Shown: positions 53,071 to 62,417, counted from the stretch's first letter. The stretch is 64,000 nt of DNA from Paraburkholderia phytofirmans PsJN (GCF_000020125.1 NC_010681.1:2418001-2482000), one strand, 5' to 3'. The notes: generated by a model not told the origin, from the letters alone. Numbers and translations: made by a program.

Positions 53071-53287
53071 CGTCTCTCCTCTCCCTTGTTGGCTCCGGCA
53101 TTGTCCCGCCCGGTAGCTTAACGCTTCCTTATGGCTTGCTTAGGTTTTGCTGAAGGGACGCTGATGGGACGCTGATGGGACGCTTAAATTGGCGTTAAGC
53201 ATGTCTTAAGCAGTCACTCAGCAGAATCGGCTCCTGTTTTTCGGCATCCCTTTCCGGATGCCTCACTCTTCATTCAGGAGCCGGATT
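53071..53287. promoter_or_regulatory. Divergent promoter with 11-bp phased repeats
   Basis: Three TTA motifs at 53118, 53129 and 53140, and TTAA motifs at 53184, 53195 and 53206, all spaced exactly 11 bp. Between the groups GGGACGCTGAT occurs twice in tandem (53155-53165, 53166-53176) with a partial third copy (53177-53184), again with an 11-bp period. TTAAGC-N5-TTAAGC at 53195-53211 is a typical OmpR-family direct repeat. AGGAG at 53276-53280 is the ribosome-binding site for the TTG start at 53288. Confidence 0.6.
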
Positions 53288-54766
53288 TTGCCCGTTATCA
53301 AAGCCGCGCGAGCGGTTATATCAGCGGTCGCGTCCATGTTTGCTTCGGCCGCGAGGCCAGCGATCAAACCCGCGCCGCGACCTTACGCACAGCTGCGCGC
53401 TCTCGTGCCGCTTTGCGCGCTTCTGATAAACGGCTGCACGTGGTATCACCGCGAGCCGCTCGCGCCAGAGGACACGTCCACCTCCGCCCGTTCGCTCGAA
53501 CGTATCCGCATCGATTCGTCTAGCATGCCGCTGCCGGAACTGGCCGCGCATCGCTTCGACCCATCCGACGGGCTCGATATCGACGAGGTCGCGATGCTCG
53601 CGGTCGCCAACAATCCCGACCTCAAGCTGGCTCGCGACGACCTTGGCATCGCCCGCGCTCAGGCGTATTCGGCCGGTCTGCTGCCGGACCCGCAACTGAG
53701 CATAGCGAGCGATTACCCCGGCCAGATCGGCACCACGCGCGCGTTCAGCTACGGCTTGAGCATGGACGTGACGGCGATCGTGTTGCGCAGCGCCAATAAA
53801 CAATCCGCCGACGCCACCGTAGCCAAGACCGATCTCGGCCTGCTGTGGCAGGAATGGCAGATCGTCGCGCAAGCGCGGCAGCTGTTCATCAAGACGAGCT
53901 TCCAGCAGGACACGCTGCCGCTTCTGCAGCGCCAGCGCGACCTCGCGCGCACGCGCTACGATCGCATGGCCGAAGCGCGCCGCGACGGCAATCTCACCGA
54001 CGATACGCTCACCGCCGCGCTCACCGCCTACAGCGACGCCCGCAAGCAATACACCGATGCCGAACGCGCAGCCGAGCAAACGCACCACGATCTGAACGCG
54101 CTGCTCGGCGTCTCACCCGAGGTGCAATTGCAACTCGCCGGAGGCGAAAACATCGCACCGCTCTCCGACACGACCCTCGATGCCGCGCTCGCCGGACTGC
54201 CTCGACGCCGCCCCGATCTGATCGCGCTGCAAGCAGGCTACGAGGCGCAGGAGCAAAAATATCGCGCCGCGATTCTGAGCCAGTTCCCGAGTCTGTCGGT
54301 GGGCTTCGTGCGCGCTCGCGACACGTCGAACATTTATACGAGCGGCTTCCAGATCAACCTCAGCCTGCCGATCTTCAACCGCAACCAGGGCAACGTTGCG
54401 ATCGAGCAGGCGAGCCGCCAGCGTTTGCGCGACGAATATCAAACGCGCCTGAACAGTGCCTACGCCGACGTCGCGCATCTGCGCGCGGACAACGCAACCC
54501 TCACGCGGCAATTGCAGCAGACCGAAGCCGCGTTACCCGAGGCAGACGTTGCCGCCCAGCACGCGGCCGCGGCCTACGCGGAACACACCCTGGCGCTCGG
54601 CGCTTACACCGACGCGCAAAGCGCCGCGCTCACCAAACAGATCGACGCCGCGACCTTGCGCGAGTCGCTCGCCGAACAACGCGTCGGGTTGCAGGCACTG
54701 CTCGGCAGCGCGATTCCCGACGCCTACTCCACCGCTCTCACCTTCACCGACACTCATGCGAAATAG
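53288..54766 (+). CDS. Outer-membrane efflux lipoprotein (TolC/CusC/CzcC-like)
   Basis: A 492-residue outer-membrane factor. A TTG start at 53288 is chosen because AGGAG lies 8 bp before it; an ATG at 53258 has no ribosome-binding site. The N-terminal region ends in a lipobox, LCALLINGC, so the protein is probably a lipoprotein. Two OEP repeats are visible: VANNPDLKLARDDLGIARAQ ... and GLPRRRPDLIALQAGYEAQE ..., with NRNQGNVAIEQASRQRLRDE. It heads an outer-membrane/adaptor/RND operon and overlaps the next gene by 11 bp. Divergent from an OmpR-type two-component system. Confidence 0.88.
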   Translation: MPVIKAARAVISAVASMFASAARPAIKPAPRPYAQLRALVPLCALLINGCTWYHREPLAPEDTSTSARSLERIRIDSSSMPLPELAAHRFDPSDGLDIDEVAMLAVANNPDLKLARDDLGIARAQAYSAGLLPDPQLSIASDYPGQIGTTRAFSYGLSMDVTAIVLRSANKQSADATVAKTDLGLLWQEWQIVAQARQLFIKTSFQQDTLPLLQRQRDLARTRYDRMAEARRDGNLTDDTLTAALTAYSDARKQYTDAERAAEQTHHDLNALLGVSPEVQLQLAGGENIAPLSDTTLDAALAGLPRRRPDLIALQAGYEAQEQKYRAAILSQFPSLSVGFVRARDTSNIYTSGFQINLSLPIFNRNQGNVAIEQASRQRLRDEYQTRLNSAYADVAHLRADNATLTRQLQQTEAALPEADVAAQHAAAAYAEHTLALGAYTDAQSAALTKQIDAATLRESLAEQRVGLQALLGSAIPDAYSTALTFTDTHAK

Positions 54767-55877
54767 CCTGATTTCAGCGCGGCGGCCGCGCCTTGCCGCT
54801 GGTGCGATTGCTATCGCCTGCGCCGCGCTGCTGTGCGCCGGCGCTCATACGGCCAACGCCGCAACGCCCGCCGCCGACGCCGCCGAGCAACCCGTGGTCG
54901 CCGTGCAAACCGTGCGCGTGCAGCGCGCCGAGATCGCGCAGCCGGTGCGGGCGTATGGCATCGTCGCCGCGTCCGCATCGAACCTCACCACCGTCAACCT
55001 GCCGTACACCGCGCGCATCGTGCAGATGCGTGTGCAGTCCGGGCAAACGGTGACGCGCGGCACGCCGCTCTTCGTCGTGCAGGCGGACCCTGCCGCCGTG
55101 CTCGCGGCCACCCAGGCAAAAAGCGCCGTGACGCTAGCACAAGGTGAACTGGCGCGCACGCAATCGCTGTACGACAAAGGGCTCGCCACCCAATCGCAAC
55201 TCGCCAGCGCCCGCAAGGCCGCCGACGACGCGCAGCAGGCGCTCGCCGCTCAAAACCAGACGGGCGTGGCGAACGGCAACAAGATCGTCACCGCGCCTAA
55301 CGACGGCGTCGTGCTGCAAGTTTCGGCCGCTCAAGGCGATCAGGTCCAACCCGGCACGGCGATCCTGCAACTCGCCGGCGGCAGCGGCAAGGACGCGCGC
55401 GCCAACGTGATGCTCGGCGTCGAGCCCGCCGATGCCGCCGCGATCCACGCCGGCGACATCGTCACGTTGCACGGTCTGTCGACGTCGCTCGCAAAGACTT
55501 CGGCGAACGGCCACGTGGCACTGGTGGGCGCCTCGGTCGATCAGCAGAGCCAGCTCGTCGACGTCGGCGCGAACGTGCCGCTTGGTCAGACGGCCTTCAT
55601 TCCCGGCACGCGCGTGAGCGCCGACATCGCGACCCGCAACGGCACGCACTGGATCGTGCCGCGCGCCGCCGTGCTGAAAGACGGCAAAGGTGCCTACGTG
55701 TTCCAGATCACGCCGCAGAACAAGGCGCGCCGCGTAGCGGTGACCATGCAGGTCGAGAACGGCGAGCGCTACGGCGTGGATGGCGCGCTCGACGCGGCGC
55801 AAGGCCTCGTGGTCAGCGGCAACTATGAGTTGAAGGACGGCATGGCGGTGCGCACCAGCGGAGGCGCGCCTCGATGA
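54756..55877 (+). CDS. RND efflux periplasmic adaptor (membrane-fusion protein)
   Basis: A 373-residue adaptor with a signal peptide (LAAGAIAIACAALLCAGAHT). The lipoyl halves are at LPYTARIVQMRVQSGQTVTR and IVTAPNDGVVLQVSAAQGDQ, the alpha-hairpin between them is AKSAVTLAQGELARTQSLYD, and the beta-barrel/proximal domains end with WIVPRAAVLKDGKGAYVFQI. It links the inner-membrane pump to the outer-membrane channel. The hairpin is short, as in CusB/heavy-metal types, but no Met-rich metal-binding N terminus is present. Its stop overlaps the RND start (ATGA). Confidence 0.9.
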   Translation: MRNSLISARRPRLAAGAIAIACAALLCAGAHTANAATPAADAAEQPVVAVQTVRVQRAEIAQPVRAYGIVAASASNLTTVNLPYTARIVQMRVQSGQTVTRGTPLFVVQADPAAVLAATQAKSAVTLAQGELARTQSLYDKGLATQSQLASARKAADDAQQALAAQNQTGVANGNKIVTAPNDGVVLQVSAAQGDQVQPGTAILQLAGGSGKDARANVMLGVEPADAAAIHAGDIVTLHGLSTSLAKTSANGHVALVGASVDQQSQLVDVGANVPLGQTAFIPGTRVSADIATRNGTHWIVPRAAVLKDGKGAYVFQITPQNKARRVAVTMQVENGERYGVDGALDAAQGLVVSGNYELKDGMAVRTSGGAPR

Positions 55878-58800
55878 ATTTCGGTCAATGGATGCAGAAG
55901 CATCGCCGCTCGCTGCTGTTCGTGATCGCACTGCTGGCGATAGCGGGCGCACTGACCGCGTTCCGCCTGCCGATCTCGCTGTTCCCCAATGTCGCGTTTC
56001 CGCGCGCGGTCGTTTCGCTCGACGCGGGCGACCGCCCCGCCGAACAGATGGCCACGCTCGTCACGATGCCGGTCGAAGAAGCGCTGCGGCGCGTGCCGAA
56101 CGTGCGCGACGTCGAATCGACGACGAGCCGCGGCGCGGCGGAAATCTCGCTCAACTTCGACTGGGGCACCGACATGGCGCAAGCCACCTTGCAGGCGCAG
56201 TCGGCCATCAGCGAGATTCTCGCGACGCTGCCGCAAGGCACCTCGATGCAGGTGCGGCGTATGGACCCGACCGTGTTTCCGGTGCTGGCGTACAGCCTCA
56301 CTTCACAGCAGCAATCGCTCTCCGCGCTGCACGATCTCGCGCAGTTCCAGATGCGGCCGTTGCTGTCTTCGGTGGAAGGCGTGGCGCGGGTCGACGTGAC
56401 GGGCGGCGCGCAGGACGAGTTCGAAGTCGCGATCGATCCCGCGCGGCTCGCCGCGTACAAACTCTCGCTCGCCGATGTCTCGAAAGCGATCGGCGCGAGC
56501 AATGTGTTGATGGCGAACGGCCGCATCGAGGATCACTACAAGCTTTACCTCGTGATCGCCAACACCACCATTACGCGGCTCGACGAACTGCGCAACGTCG
56601 TGGTGTCGGCCGGCGGCGCGACACAGATCCGCCTCGGCGACATCGCGACCGTACGCGAGGGCGTGGTGCCGCAACGGATGCGCGTCACCGCCGACGGCCA
56701 GGACGCCGTGCTCATCAACGTGTATCAGCAGCCGGGCGCGAACAGCGTGGCGATCGCCAAGGCGATCCGCGCGAAGCTCGCGGACTTCCAGCACCAGATG
56801 CCGGCCGGCGTGCATCTTTCGAACTGGTACGACCAGAGCGAACTGGTGATCGCCTCGGCCACCAGCGTACGCGACGCGATCATGATCGGCGTGGTGCTGG
56901 CGGCGTTGACGCTGTTCGCCTTTCTGCGCAACTGGAAGATCACCGCCATCGCCGTCGCGCTGGTGCCGGTGGTGATGGCCGCGACGATTCTTCTGCTCGA
57001 CGTGTTCGGCATGGGCTTTAACATCATGACGCTCGGCGGCATGGCCGCCGCCGTCGGTCTCGTGATCGACGACGCGATCGTGATGATCGAACACATCGTG
57101 CGGCGCATGCGCGATGGCGGCGCACGCGCTTTTCATGGCCGCGTGATGGCGGCGGCGCTCGAATTCACGCGGCCGCTGGCGGGGTCGTCGGCGGCGACGC
57201 TGATCATTTTCGTACCGTTGGCGTTTCTATCCGGTGTGACGGGCGCGTTTTTCAAGGCGCTCTCCGTCACCATGGCGAGCGCGCTGTTCATTTCGTTTCT
57301 CGTCACGTGGCTCGCGGTGCCGATTTTGTGCGACCGCTGGCTGAAGCCGAAAGACGCCGAGGAACATCAGGAAACCCGCTTCGCCGCGTGGATGAACCGG
57401 CGCTACGCGTTTCTGGTCGAACGCGTCACCGCGCGGCCGGTGCTCGTGCTGCTGGGCCTGCTGCCGCTGATCGTGGTGGCCGCGTTCGCGTTCACGCGCG
57501 TGGGCAGCGGTTTCATGCCGAGCATGGACGAAGGCGGTTTCGTGCTCGATTACCACACCGAACCGGGCACGTCGGTAACCGAGACCGATCGGCTAATGAA
57601 GCAGATCGAAGGCATCGTCCGCGCGAATCCGAATGTCGCGACCTATTCGCGCCGTACCGGCGCCGGTCTCGGCGGCGATCTGAACGAGCCCAACAAGGGT
57701 GACTTCTTCGTGCGGCTGAAGTCGGGCAAGCGCGAGCCGATCGACGCCGTGATGGAAGAAATCCGCTCGAAGGTCGAGACGCAGGTGCCCGGCGTGAGTA
57801 TCGAACTCGCGCAGTTGATGGAGGATCTGATCGGCGACCTGACGGCGGTGCCGCAACCGGTCCAGATCAAGATCTATTCCGACGACCCGAACACGCTCGA
57901 GACGACCGCGCGCAAGGTGGCGGCGCAAATCGGCAAGATTCAGGGCGTGGTGGATATGAACGACGGCATCAATCCGGCCGGTGACGCCCTCGAGTTGCAC
58001 ATCCGACCGGAAGCGGCGGCGGCCGAGGGCATGGACCCGCAATCGATCGCGCAGGCCGTGTCCGACATGGTGGAAGGCAATGTGGCCACGCAATTCCAGA
58101 GCGGCCCGAAAACGGTCGGCGTGCGCGTACGCGTAGCCGGCGCGATGAAGCTCACGGATACGCAACTGGGACAGTTGCAGATTCGCGCGCCCGACGGCCA
58201 TCTGTTCGCGCTCGATCGCGTCGCCGATCAGGTGACGGTGACCGGCCAGCCGGAGATCAGCCGCGACAATCTCAAACGGATGGTGGCGGTGACCGCGCGC
58301 ATCGACGGCCGCGATCTGGGCTCGACGATCGCCGACGTGCAGAAGACGCTCAGCGATAAAACCCTCTTGCCGAGCGGCGTGTACTACGAACTGGGCGGCC
58401 TGTATCAGCAGCAGCAGATCGCATTCAAGGGACTGCTGAACGTGTTCGGCGCGGCGATTGCGCTCGTGTTCGGCTTGCTGCTGTTTCTCTACGAGCGCTT
58501 TCGCGTCGCGCTAGCCGTCATGGCGATGCCGTTGCTCGCGGCAGGCGCGGTGTTCGTCGGCTTATGGATCACCGGCATCGAGCTGAACATTTCCGCGATG
58601 ATGGGGATGACGATGATCATCGGCATCGTGACCGAGGTGGCGATTTTTCATGTGTCGGAGTTGCAGGGGCTCGTGCGCGACGACGAGATGCCGTTCGAGG
58701 AAGCGCTCCTGAGCGCCGGGCGCAATCGTCTGCGCCCCATCGCGATGACGACGATTGCCGCGATCCTGGCGCTGTTGCCGCTGGCTTTTGCACTGGGGCA

Positions 58801-58924
58801 AGGTTCGGCGATGCAGCAGCCGCTCGCGATTGCGATTATTTCCGGCCTGATTGTGCAGTTGCCGCTGGTGTTGCTGTTGCTACCGGTGCTGTTGAAGTTG
58901 TTGATGAAGAAGGAAGCGATTTAG
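55874..58924 (+). CDS. RND-family inner-membrane efflux pump
   Basis: A 1016-residue RND transporter with the 12-TM, two-large-loop layout. TM1 is followed by LPISLFPNVAFPRAVVSLDA; the proton-relay aspartates lie in GLVIDDAIVMIEHIVRR (TM4); SGVTGAFFKALSVTMASALF and the second-half GVYYELGGLYQQQQIAFKG are also typical. The GLVIDDAIVMIE form and the lack of the DFG-type methionine-rich metal path put it nearer the multidrug (HAE) or nodulation/AcrB-like pumps than CusA, but substrate cannot be assigned. It is the last gene of the operon; a repeat array follows. Confidence 0.92.
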   Translation: MNFGQWMQKHRRSLLFVIALLAIAGALTAFRLPISLFPNVAFPRAVVSLDAGDRPAEQMATLVTMPVEEALRRVPNVRDVESTTSRGAAEISLNFDWGTDMAQATLQAQSAISEILATLPQGTSMQVRRMDPTVFPVLAYSLTSQQQSLSALHDLAQFQMRPLLSSVEGVARVDVTGGAQDEFEVAIDPARLAAYKLSLADVSKAIGASNVLMANGRIEDHYKLYLVIANTTITRLDELRNVVVSAGGATQIRLGDIATVREGVVPQRMRVTADGQDAVLINVYQQPGANSVAIAKAIRAKLADFQHQMPAGVHLSNWYDQSELVIASATSVRDAIMIGVVLAALTLFAFLRNWKITAIAVALVPVVMAATILLLDVFGMGFNIMTLGGMAAAVGLVIDDAIVMIEHIVRRMRDGGARAFHGRVMAAALEFTRPLAGSSAATLIIFVPLAFLSGVTGAFFKALSVTMASALFISFLVTWLAVPILCDRWLKPKDAEEHQETRFAAWMNRRYAFLVERVTARPVLVLLGLLPLIVVAAFAFTRVGSGFMPSMDEGGFVLDYHTEPGTSVTETDRLMKQIEGIVRANPNVATYSRRTGAGLGGDLNEPNKGDFFVRLKSGKREPIDAVMEEIRSKVETQVPGVSIELAQLMEDLIGDLTAVPQPVQIKIYSDDPNTLETTARKVAAQIGKIQGVVDMNDGINPAGDALELHIRPEAAAAEGMDPQSIAQAVSDMVEGNVATQFQSGPKTVGVRVRVAGAMKLTDTQLGQLQIRAPDGHLFALDRVADQVTVTGQPEISRDNLKRMVAVTARIDGRDLGSTIADVQKTLSDKTLLPSGVYYELGGLYQQQQIAFKGLLNVFGAAIALVFGLLLFLYERFRVALAVMAMPLLAAGAVFVGLWITGIELNISAMMGMTMIIGIVTEVAIFHVSELQGLVRDDEMPFEEALLSAGRNRLRPIAMTTIAAILALLPLAFALGQGSAMQQPLAIAIISGLIVQLPLVLLLLPVLLKLLMKKEAI

Positions 58925-58996
58925 GTCGAGATTCACGGCCTGGGTGGCCTGTCCGGTCCGTGCGCCCGCGGCTCCCCGCGGGTGCGCCCCGGGACT

Positions 58997-59080
58997 CGGT
59001 TCTCGGTTCTCGGTTCTCGGTTCTCGGTTCTCGGTTCTCGGTTCACGGTTCACGGTTCACGGTTCACGGTTCACGGTTCA
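58997..59080. repeat. Heptanucleotide array (CGGTTCT)6(CGGTTCA)6
   Basis: Six perfect CGGTTCT units (58997-59038) run directly into six perfect CGGTTCA units (59039-59080): 84 bp with a period of 7. It occupies the gap between the RND stop (58924) and the hpnK stop (59094) and is not in a recognised gene. Nothing else is seen in this 169-bp convergent gap. Confidence 0.97.
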
Positions 59081-59093
59081 CGCAGCGAAAGAT

Positions 59094-59918
59094 CTACGCC
59101 TTCAGCACATCTCCAAACCCGCCAACCCGCAGCCCCGCCGCACGAATCGCCATCGCAACCTTCGGCGACAACAACGCGTGCAATTCATCTTCGTGCCGGT
59201 ACGTCTTCATCCCGTCGCTCAACGCCCGCTCTCCCGCCACCGCGGGATGGCAGTAAATCTCGCCCACTCCATGCGGCAGATCGGCGAGCGCCGCCAACCA
59301 CGCCGCCTCGTCCATCCGGCCGCTGTGCGCGATGCCCACCACGTAATCGTTATGGGCAATGCCGGCGCGATCCAGGCGCGCCTTGACCTGCGCGATCCAC
59401 GGCCGCAACCAGAGCGGCGCGTTTGCTTCGAACGGCAGGCGCATCGCCTTCATCCCATACTCGCGGCCGATCTCCAGAATCAGTCCCAGCACGGTCGGAT
59501 GCAAATGAAAATGCTTGTGCGTGTTGACATGATCGAGCGTCAGGCCGGTCTGCGCGAAGGCATCGAATTGCGCGCGAATTTCCCGCGCAAGCTGCTTGCG
59601 CACATGCGGCAAAAAGAAGAACCGCACGCCGTCGCGCACCATGTTGTCGCCGAAACGGCCATGCTCGTTGAGCAAGGCCGCAATGCCCGCGCGCGGCGTG
59701 ACCGCGTCGCCGTCCGCCAGCACCAGATGCAGGCCGACACGCAAGCTCGGCAACGTGCGGGCGCGCGCCACCGCGTCGCGCGCGGCCGGTGCGCCGATCA
59801 TCAGGCTCGCGGCAGTCAGCACGCCGTCGCGATGCGCTCGCTCCACGGCCAGATTGACTCGCGCGTGCAGACCGAAATCGTCGGCAGTGACGATCAATGC
59901 GCGTGGCTTAGCCTCCAT
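59094..59918 (-). CDS. hpnK: Hopanoid-associated deacetylase HpnK (YdjC/ChbG family)
   Basis: A 274-residue YdjC/ChbG-family protein, a metal-dependent carbohydrate deacetylase. ALIVTADDFGLHARVN gives the metal-binding Asp13/Asp14; VGLHLVLADGD and LDHVNTHKHFHLHPTV carry the His ligands. In hopanoid clusters HpnK is proposed to remove the acetyl group from N-acetylglucosaminyl-bacteriohopanetetrol made by HpnI. Its start overlaps the hpnI end by 11 bp, so both are translated together. The C-terminal end lies 14 bp from the heptamer array. Confidence 0.88.
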   Translation of the reverse strand: MEAKPRALIVTADDFGLHARVNLAVERAHRDGVLTAASLMIGAPAARDAVARARTLPSLRVGLHLVLADGDAVTPRAGIAALLNEHGRFGDNMVRDGVRFFFLPHVRKQLAREIRAQFDAFAQTGLTLDHVNTHKHFHLHPTVLGLILEIGREYGMKAMRLPFEANAPLWLRPWIAQVKARLDRAGIAHNDYVVGIAHSGRMDEAAWLAALADLPHGVGEIYCHPAVAGERALSDGMKTYRHEDELHALLSPKVAMAIRAAGLRVGGFGDVLKA

Positions 59919-61215
59919 CCGACGCCTCCATCACATCCATCACGTTCAACGCGCCATCGCGCGCGGCCGTCGACGTCGAAGCCCGCGAAACCCGCGAAAC
60001 CTGGACGGGCACGCGCGCGCCGCGCCACGTCACGTGCGAGCCGAACACGGCGGCGCACCACTGCAACGCCAGCAACGTATCACGCAACGGCACCAGCGGC
60101 AGATCACGCCAGAAGGTGCGCTCACGACGCGCCGAGCGCAGATGCATCAACAGACGCGCGGTGAGACCCGCGGCTGCTCCGGTCGCGCTCGTGAACGCGG
60201 CCCACGCATGCACCGCATCTGACGATGTGGCCGCGAGACTGGCGCCGAGCCACGCGCCGGCCACGAGCCAAGGCGTGGGAAAGGTAATGAAGAGGAACGC
60301 GAAACCCGGCGCATTCACCGAGCGGATTGTACGCAGCCAGCGGGTCTCGCGCTGCCACAAAGCGCCAAACGTCGGCTCGATCACGTCGGTGGCCACCATC
60401 ACGCGCGAGAGCACGGTTTGCAGGCCGAGGGCGCGCACGTGTTCGGCCAGCCAGTAATCATCCGCGAGACAGTTTTTCAGCGCCTCGAAACCGCCGATGC
60501 GTTCGAGCGTCGCGCGCCGCAACGCAAGCGTCGCACCGAAGCCGAAGCGGCGCGAGCCGGCCGCGTGCGCGACCCGCACCGACGGCGCGAACCATTCGTT
60601 GATGAAGAGCGCGCCCACACGCGGCCAGAAGCCGCCGATGCCGCGCGCCACGTAGAGACACGTAACCACGCCCACGCGCGGATCCGCGAGCGGCGCGGCC
60701 ACGCTGTCGAGATAATCGGCTTCGACGGCGATGTCGCTGTCCGCAATCACGATCACGTCATGGCGGGCCCGCGCCGCCATGTTGATCAGATTGCTGACCT
60801 TGAGATTGCTGCCGTGCACACGCGTGTCGATCGCGAGTTCGATATCGTGCAAGGGATAGGCGGCTTGCAGACGGCGCACCACGGCAATCGCGGCATCGTC
60901 CGGTGACGACACGCCGAGCACGAGTTGAAAATGCTCATGACGCTGGTCGCAAAAGGTCCGCAGATTGTCGTACAGACGTGGCTCCGCTCCGCACAACGGC
61001 TTGAGTACGCTGACGCCGACCCGCGCGAAACGATGCGGTTGCGGTTGCGGTTGCCGCTGCGAAACGTGCGAAGTGGAATAAGAAGCGCCACTCGCCGCGC
61101 CGCGGCGCGAGCCAAAAAACGGCATCGCGACCGCCGCCAGCAGCGCGTACAGCGACGCGCTCGAGCAGACGGCCAGCAGGACCCATTGACATGCCGTCAC
61201 TGCGTGCGCCGCCAT
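59908..61215 (-). CDS. hpnI: Hopanoid glycosyltransferase HpnI
   Basis: A 435-residue GT2-type glycosyltransferase of the ceramide-glucosyltransferase-like family. TM1 (VLLAVCSSASLYALLAAVAM) is followed by VGVSVLKPLCGAEPRLYDNL, the DxD-type IVIADSDIAVEADYLD, GFGATLALRRATLERIGGFE, DDYWLAEHVRALG and QRETRWLRTIR, with further TM helices near residues 320-345. HpnI adds N-acetylglucosamine to bacteriohopanetetrol. Residues 45-62 carry a short Gln/Pro repeat (QRQPQPQPHRF). Squalene-hopene cyclase genes are not in the window. Confidence 0.87.
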   Translation of the reverse strand: MAAHAVTACQWVLLAVCSSASLYALLAAVAMPFFGSRRGAASGASYSTSHVSQRQPQPQPHRFARVGVSVLKPLCGAEPRLYDNLRTFCDQRHEHFQLVLGVSSPDDAAIAVVRRLQAAYPLHDIELAIDTRVHGSNLKVSNLINMAARARHDVIVIADSDIAVEADYLDSVAAPLADPRVGVVTCLYVARGIGGFWPRVGALFINEWFAPSVRVAHAAGSRRFGFGATLALRRATLERIGGFEALKNCLADDYWLAEHVRALGLQTVLSRVMVATDVIEPTFGALWQRETRWLRTIRSVNAPGFAFLFITFPTPWLVAGAWLGASLAATSSDAVHAWAAFTSATGAAAGLTARLLMHLRSARRERTFWRDLPLVPLRDTLLALQWCAAVFGSHVTWRGARVPVQVSRVSRASTSTAARDGALNVMDVMEASDGG

Positions 61216-61227
61216 CGCCCGGTTCCG

Positions 61228-61578
61228 TCAGTGCCCGGCCAGCACGAACGCCCTGCCGGTCAGGCGCAGATGAAGAATCACGAGCCAGCGCCACGGACAA
61301 TCCACGGCGATCGCGACCGGTCGCGATCGCCGGTTCGCTCCCGTGGCAAAGTGGCCCTGCAGCGCGAGTTCGAAGGCGGCATGCGCGAACTGGCGCGTCA
61401 CGATCACACCGCTGAGAATCACGGCAATGGCAAGCAGCCGGAACGGCATGGAACTGAAGGCGCTCTGCGAAACCGGCAGAACCAGCGGCGCGAGGCACGC
61501 GAGCACCTCGGCGCCCATGGCGGTGAGCGACGCCACCATCAGGTGGGCGCGCAGCATGTCGACGGTGGCTGGCTTCAT
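61228..61578 (-). CDS. Small membrane protein of unknown function
   Basis: A 116-residue hydrophobic protein with three probable TM helices (about residues 15-37, 42-63 and a weaker one near 94-112): AHLMVASLTAMGAEVLACLA, MPFRLLAIAVILSGVIVTRQ. It ends 12 bp before hpnI on the same strand and could be co-transcribed with hpnI-hpnK. I do not recognise a family. No clear ribosome-binding site is seen before ATG 61578; start uncertain. Confidence 0.6.
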   Translation of the reverse strand: MKPATVDMLRAHLMVASLTAMGAEVLACLAPLVLPVSQSAFSSMPFRLLAIAVILSGVIVTRQFAHAAFELALQGHFATGANRRSRPVAIAVDCPWRWLVILHLRLTGRAFVLAGH

Positions 61579-61757
61579 GACTGGGTCTCGTGACCTGTTG
61601 AGGGGCGATAGTAGCGATCCAAGCTGAAGGAAACCTTAAGGAATAAAGCGTATAAAGCGGGTGATGAACAGCATGGTTAAACTTCGGATTACGGTTCGGC
61701 GCTCGCTTAATATTCCGGCTGCCGTGCAATGAAACGTCGAATGGAAATAACAGACCT

Positions 61758-62417
61758 ATGCGCGTACTCCTCGTAGAAGACGACGATCTGATCGGCTGCG
61801 GCATCGAAGCAGGACTGCGTCAGGCGGGCTTCACGGTCGACTGGGCGCGCGACGGCCACAAGGCGGGTCTCGCGCTCGACACCACCGCCTACGCGCTGGT
61901 GCTGCTCGATCTCGGCCTGCCCCGCGTATCGGGAATGGAGCTGCTGAAACGGCTGCGCGATTCAGGCAAGGACGTGCCGGTGCTGGTGCTGACCGCGCGC
62001 GGCACGGTGGTCGACCGTGTCGGCGGCCTCGAAGCGGGCGCCGACGACTATCTCGGCAAGCCCTTCGATCTGACCGAACTGATCGCCCGTTGCCGGGCCC
62101 TGTTGCGCCGCGCACAGGGCCGCAGCGTCGAGCAGATCCGCTATCAGGACCTGACCGTCAACCCGGCCGCGCAAACCGTCGAAGTGGGCACGACACGCGT
62201 GCCGCTCACTTCGCGCGAATGGGCGATCCTGTTGCAGTTGCTGACCAATCAGGGAATTCCCCAGTCGCGCTCGCGGCTCGAAGAAAGCCTGTATGGCTGG
62301 CAGGAAGAAATCGAGAGCAACGCAATCGAGGTGCACGTGTCCAATCTGCGCAAGAAACTCGGCGCCAAGCTGATCAAGACGGTGCGCAATATCGGCTACG
62401 TGGTGGAGAAAGAATGA
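61758..62417 (+). CDS. OmpR-family response regulator (QseB/PmrA-like)
   Basis: A 219-residue response regulator: MRVLLVEDDDLIGCGIEAGL, phosphoacceptor Asp51 (LVLLDLGLPRVSGMEL), Lys in YLGKPFDLTELIAR, and an OmpR winged helix (VPLTSREWAILLQLLT, AIEVHVSNLRKKLG, VRNIGYVVEKE). Related to, but distinct from, the regulator at 52411. It is followed immediately by its kinase (ATGA overlap). The upstream ~180 bp contain direct AT-rich repeats (ATAAAGCG x2 near 61643-61660). The stimulus is unknown. Confidence 0.92.
   Translation: MRVLLVEDDDLIGCGIEAGLRQAGFTVDWARDGHKAGLALDTTAYALVLLDLGLPRVSGMELLKRLRDSGKDVPVLVLTARGTVVDRVGGLEAGADDYLGKPFDLTELIARCRALLRRAQGRSVEQIRYQDLTVNPAAQTVEVGTTRVPLTSREWAILLQLLTNQGIPQSRSRLEESLYGWQEEIESNAIEVHVSNLRKKLGAKLIKTVRNIGYVVEKE

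Noticed and set aside
58997..59080. Repeat array as a CRISPR
   Set aside because: Units are 7 bp without spacers and no cas gene is present; it is a simple tandem repeat.
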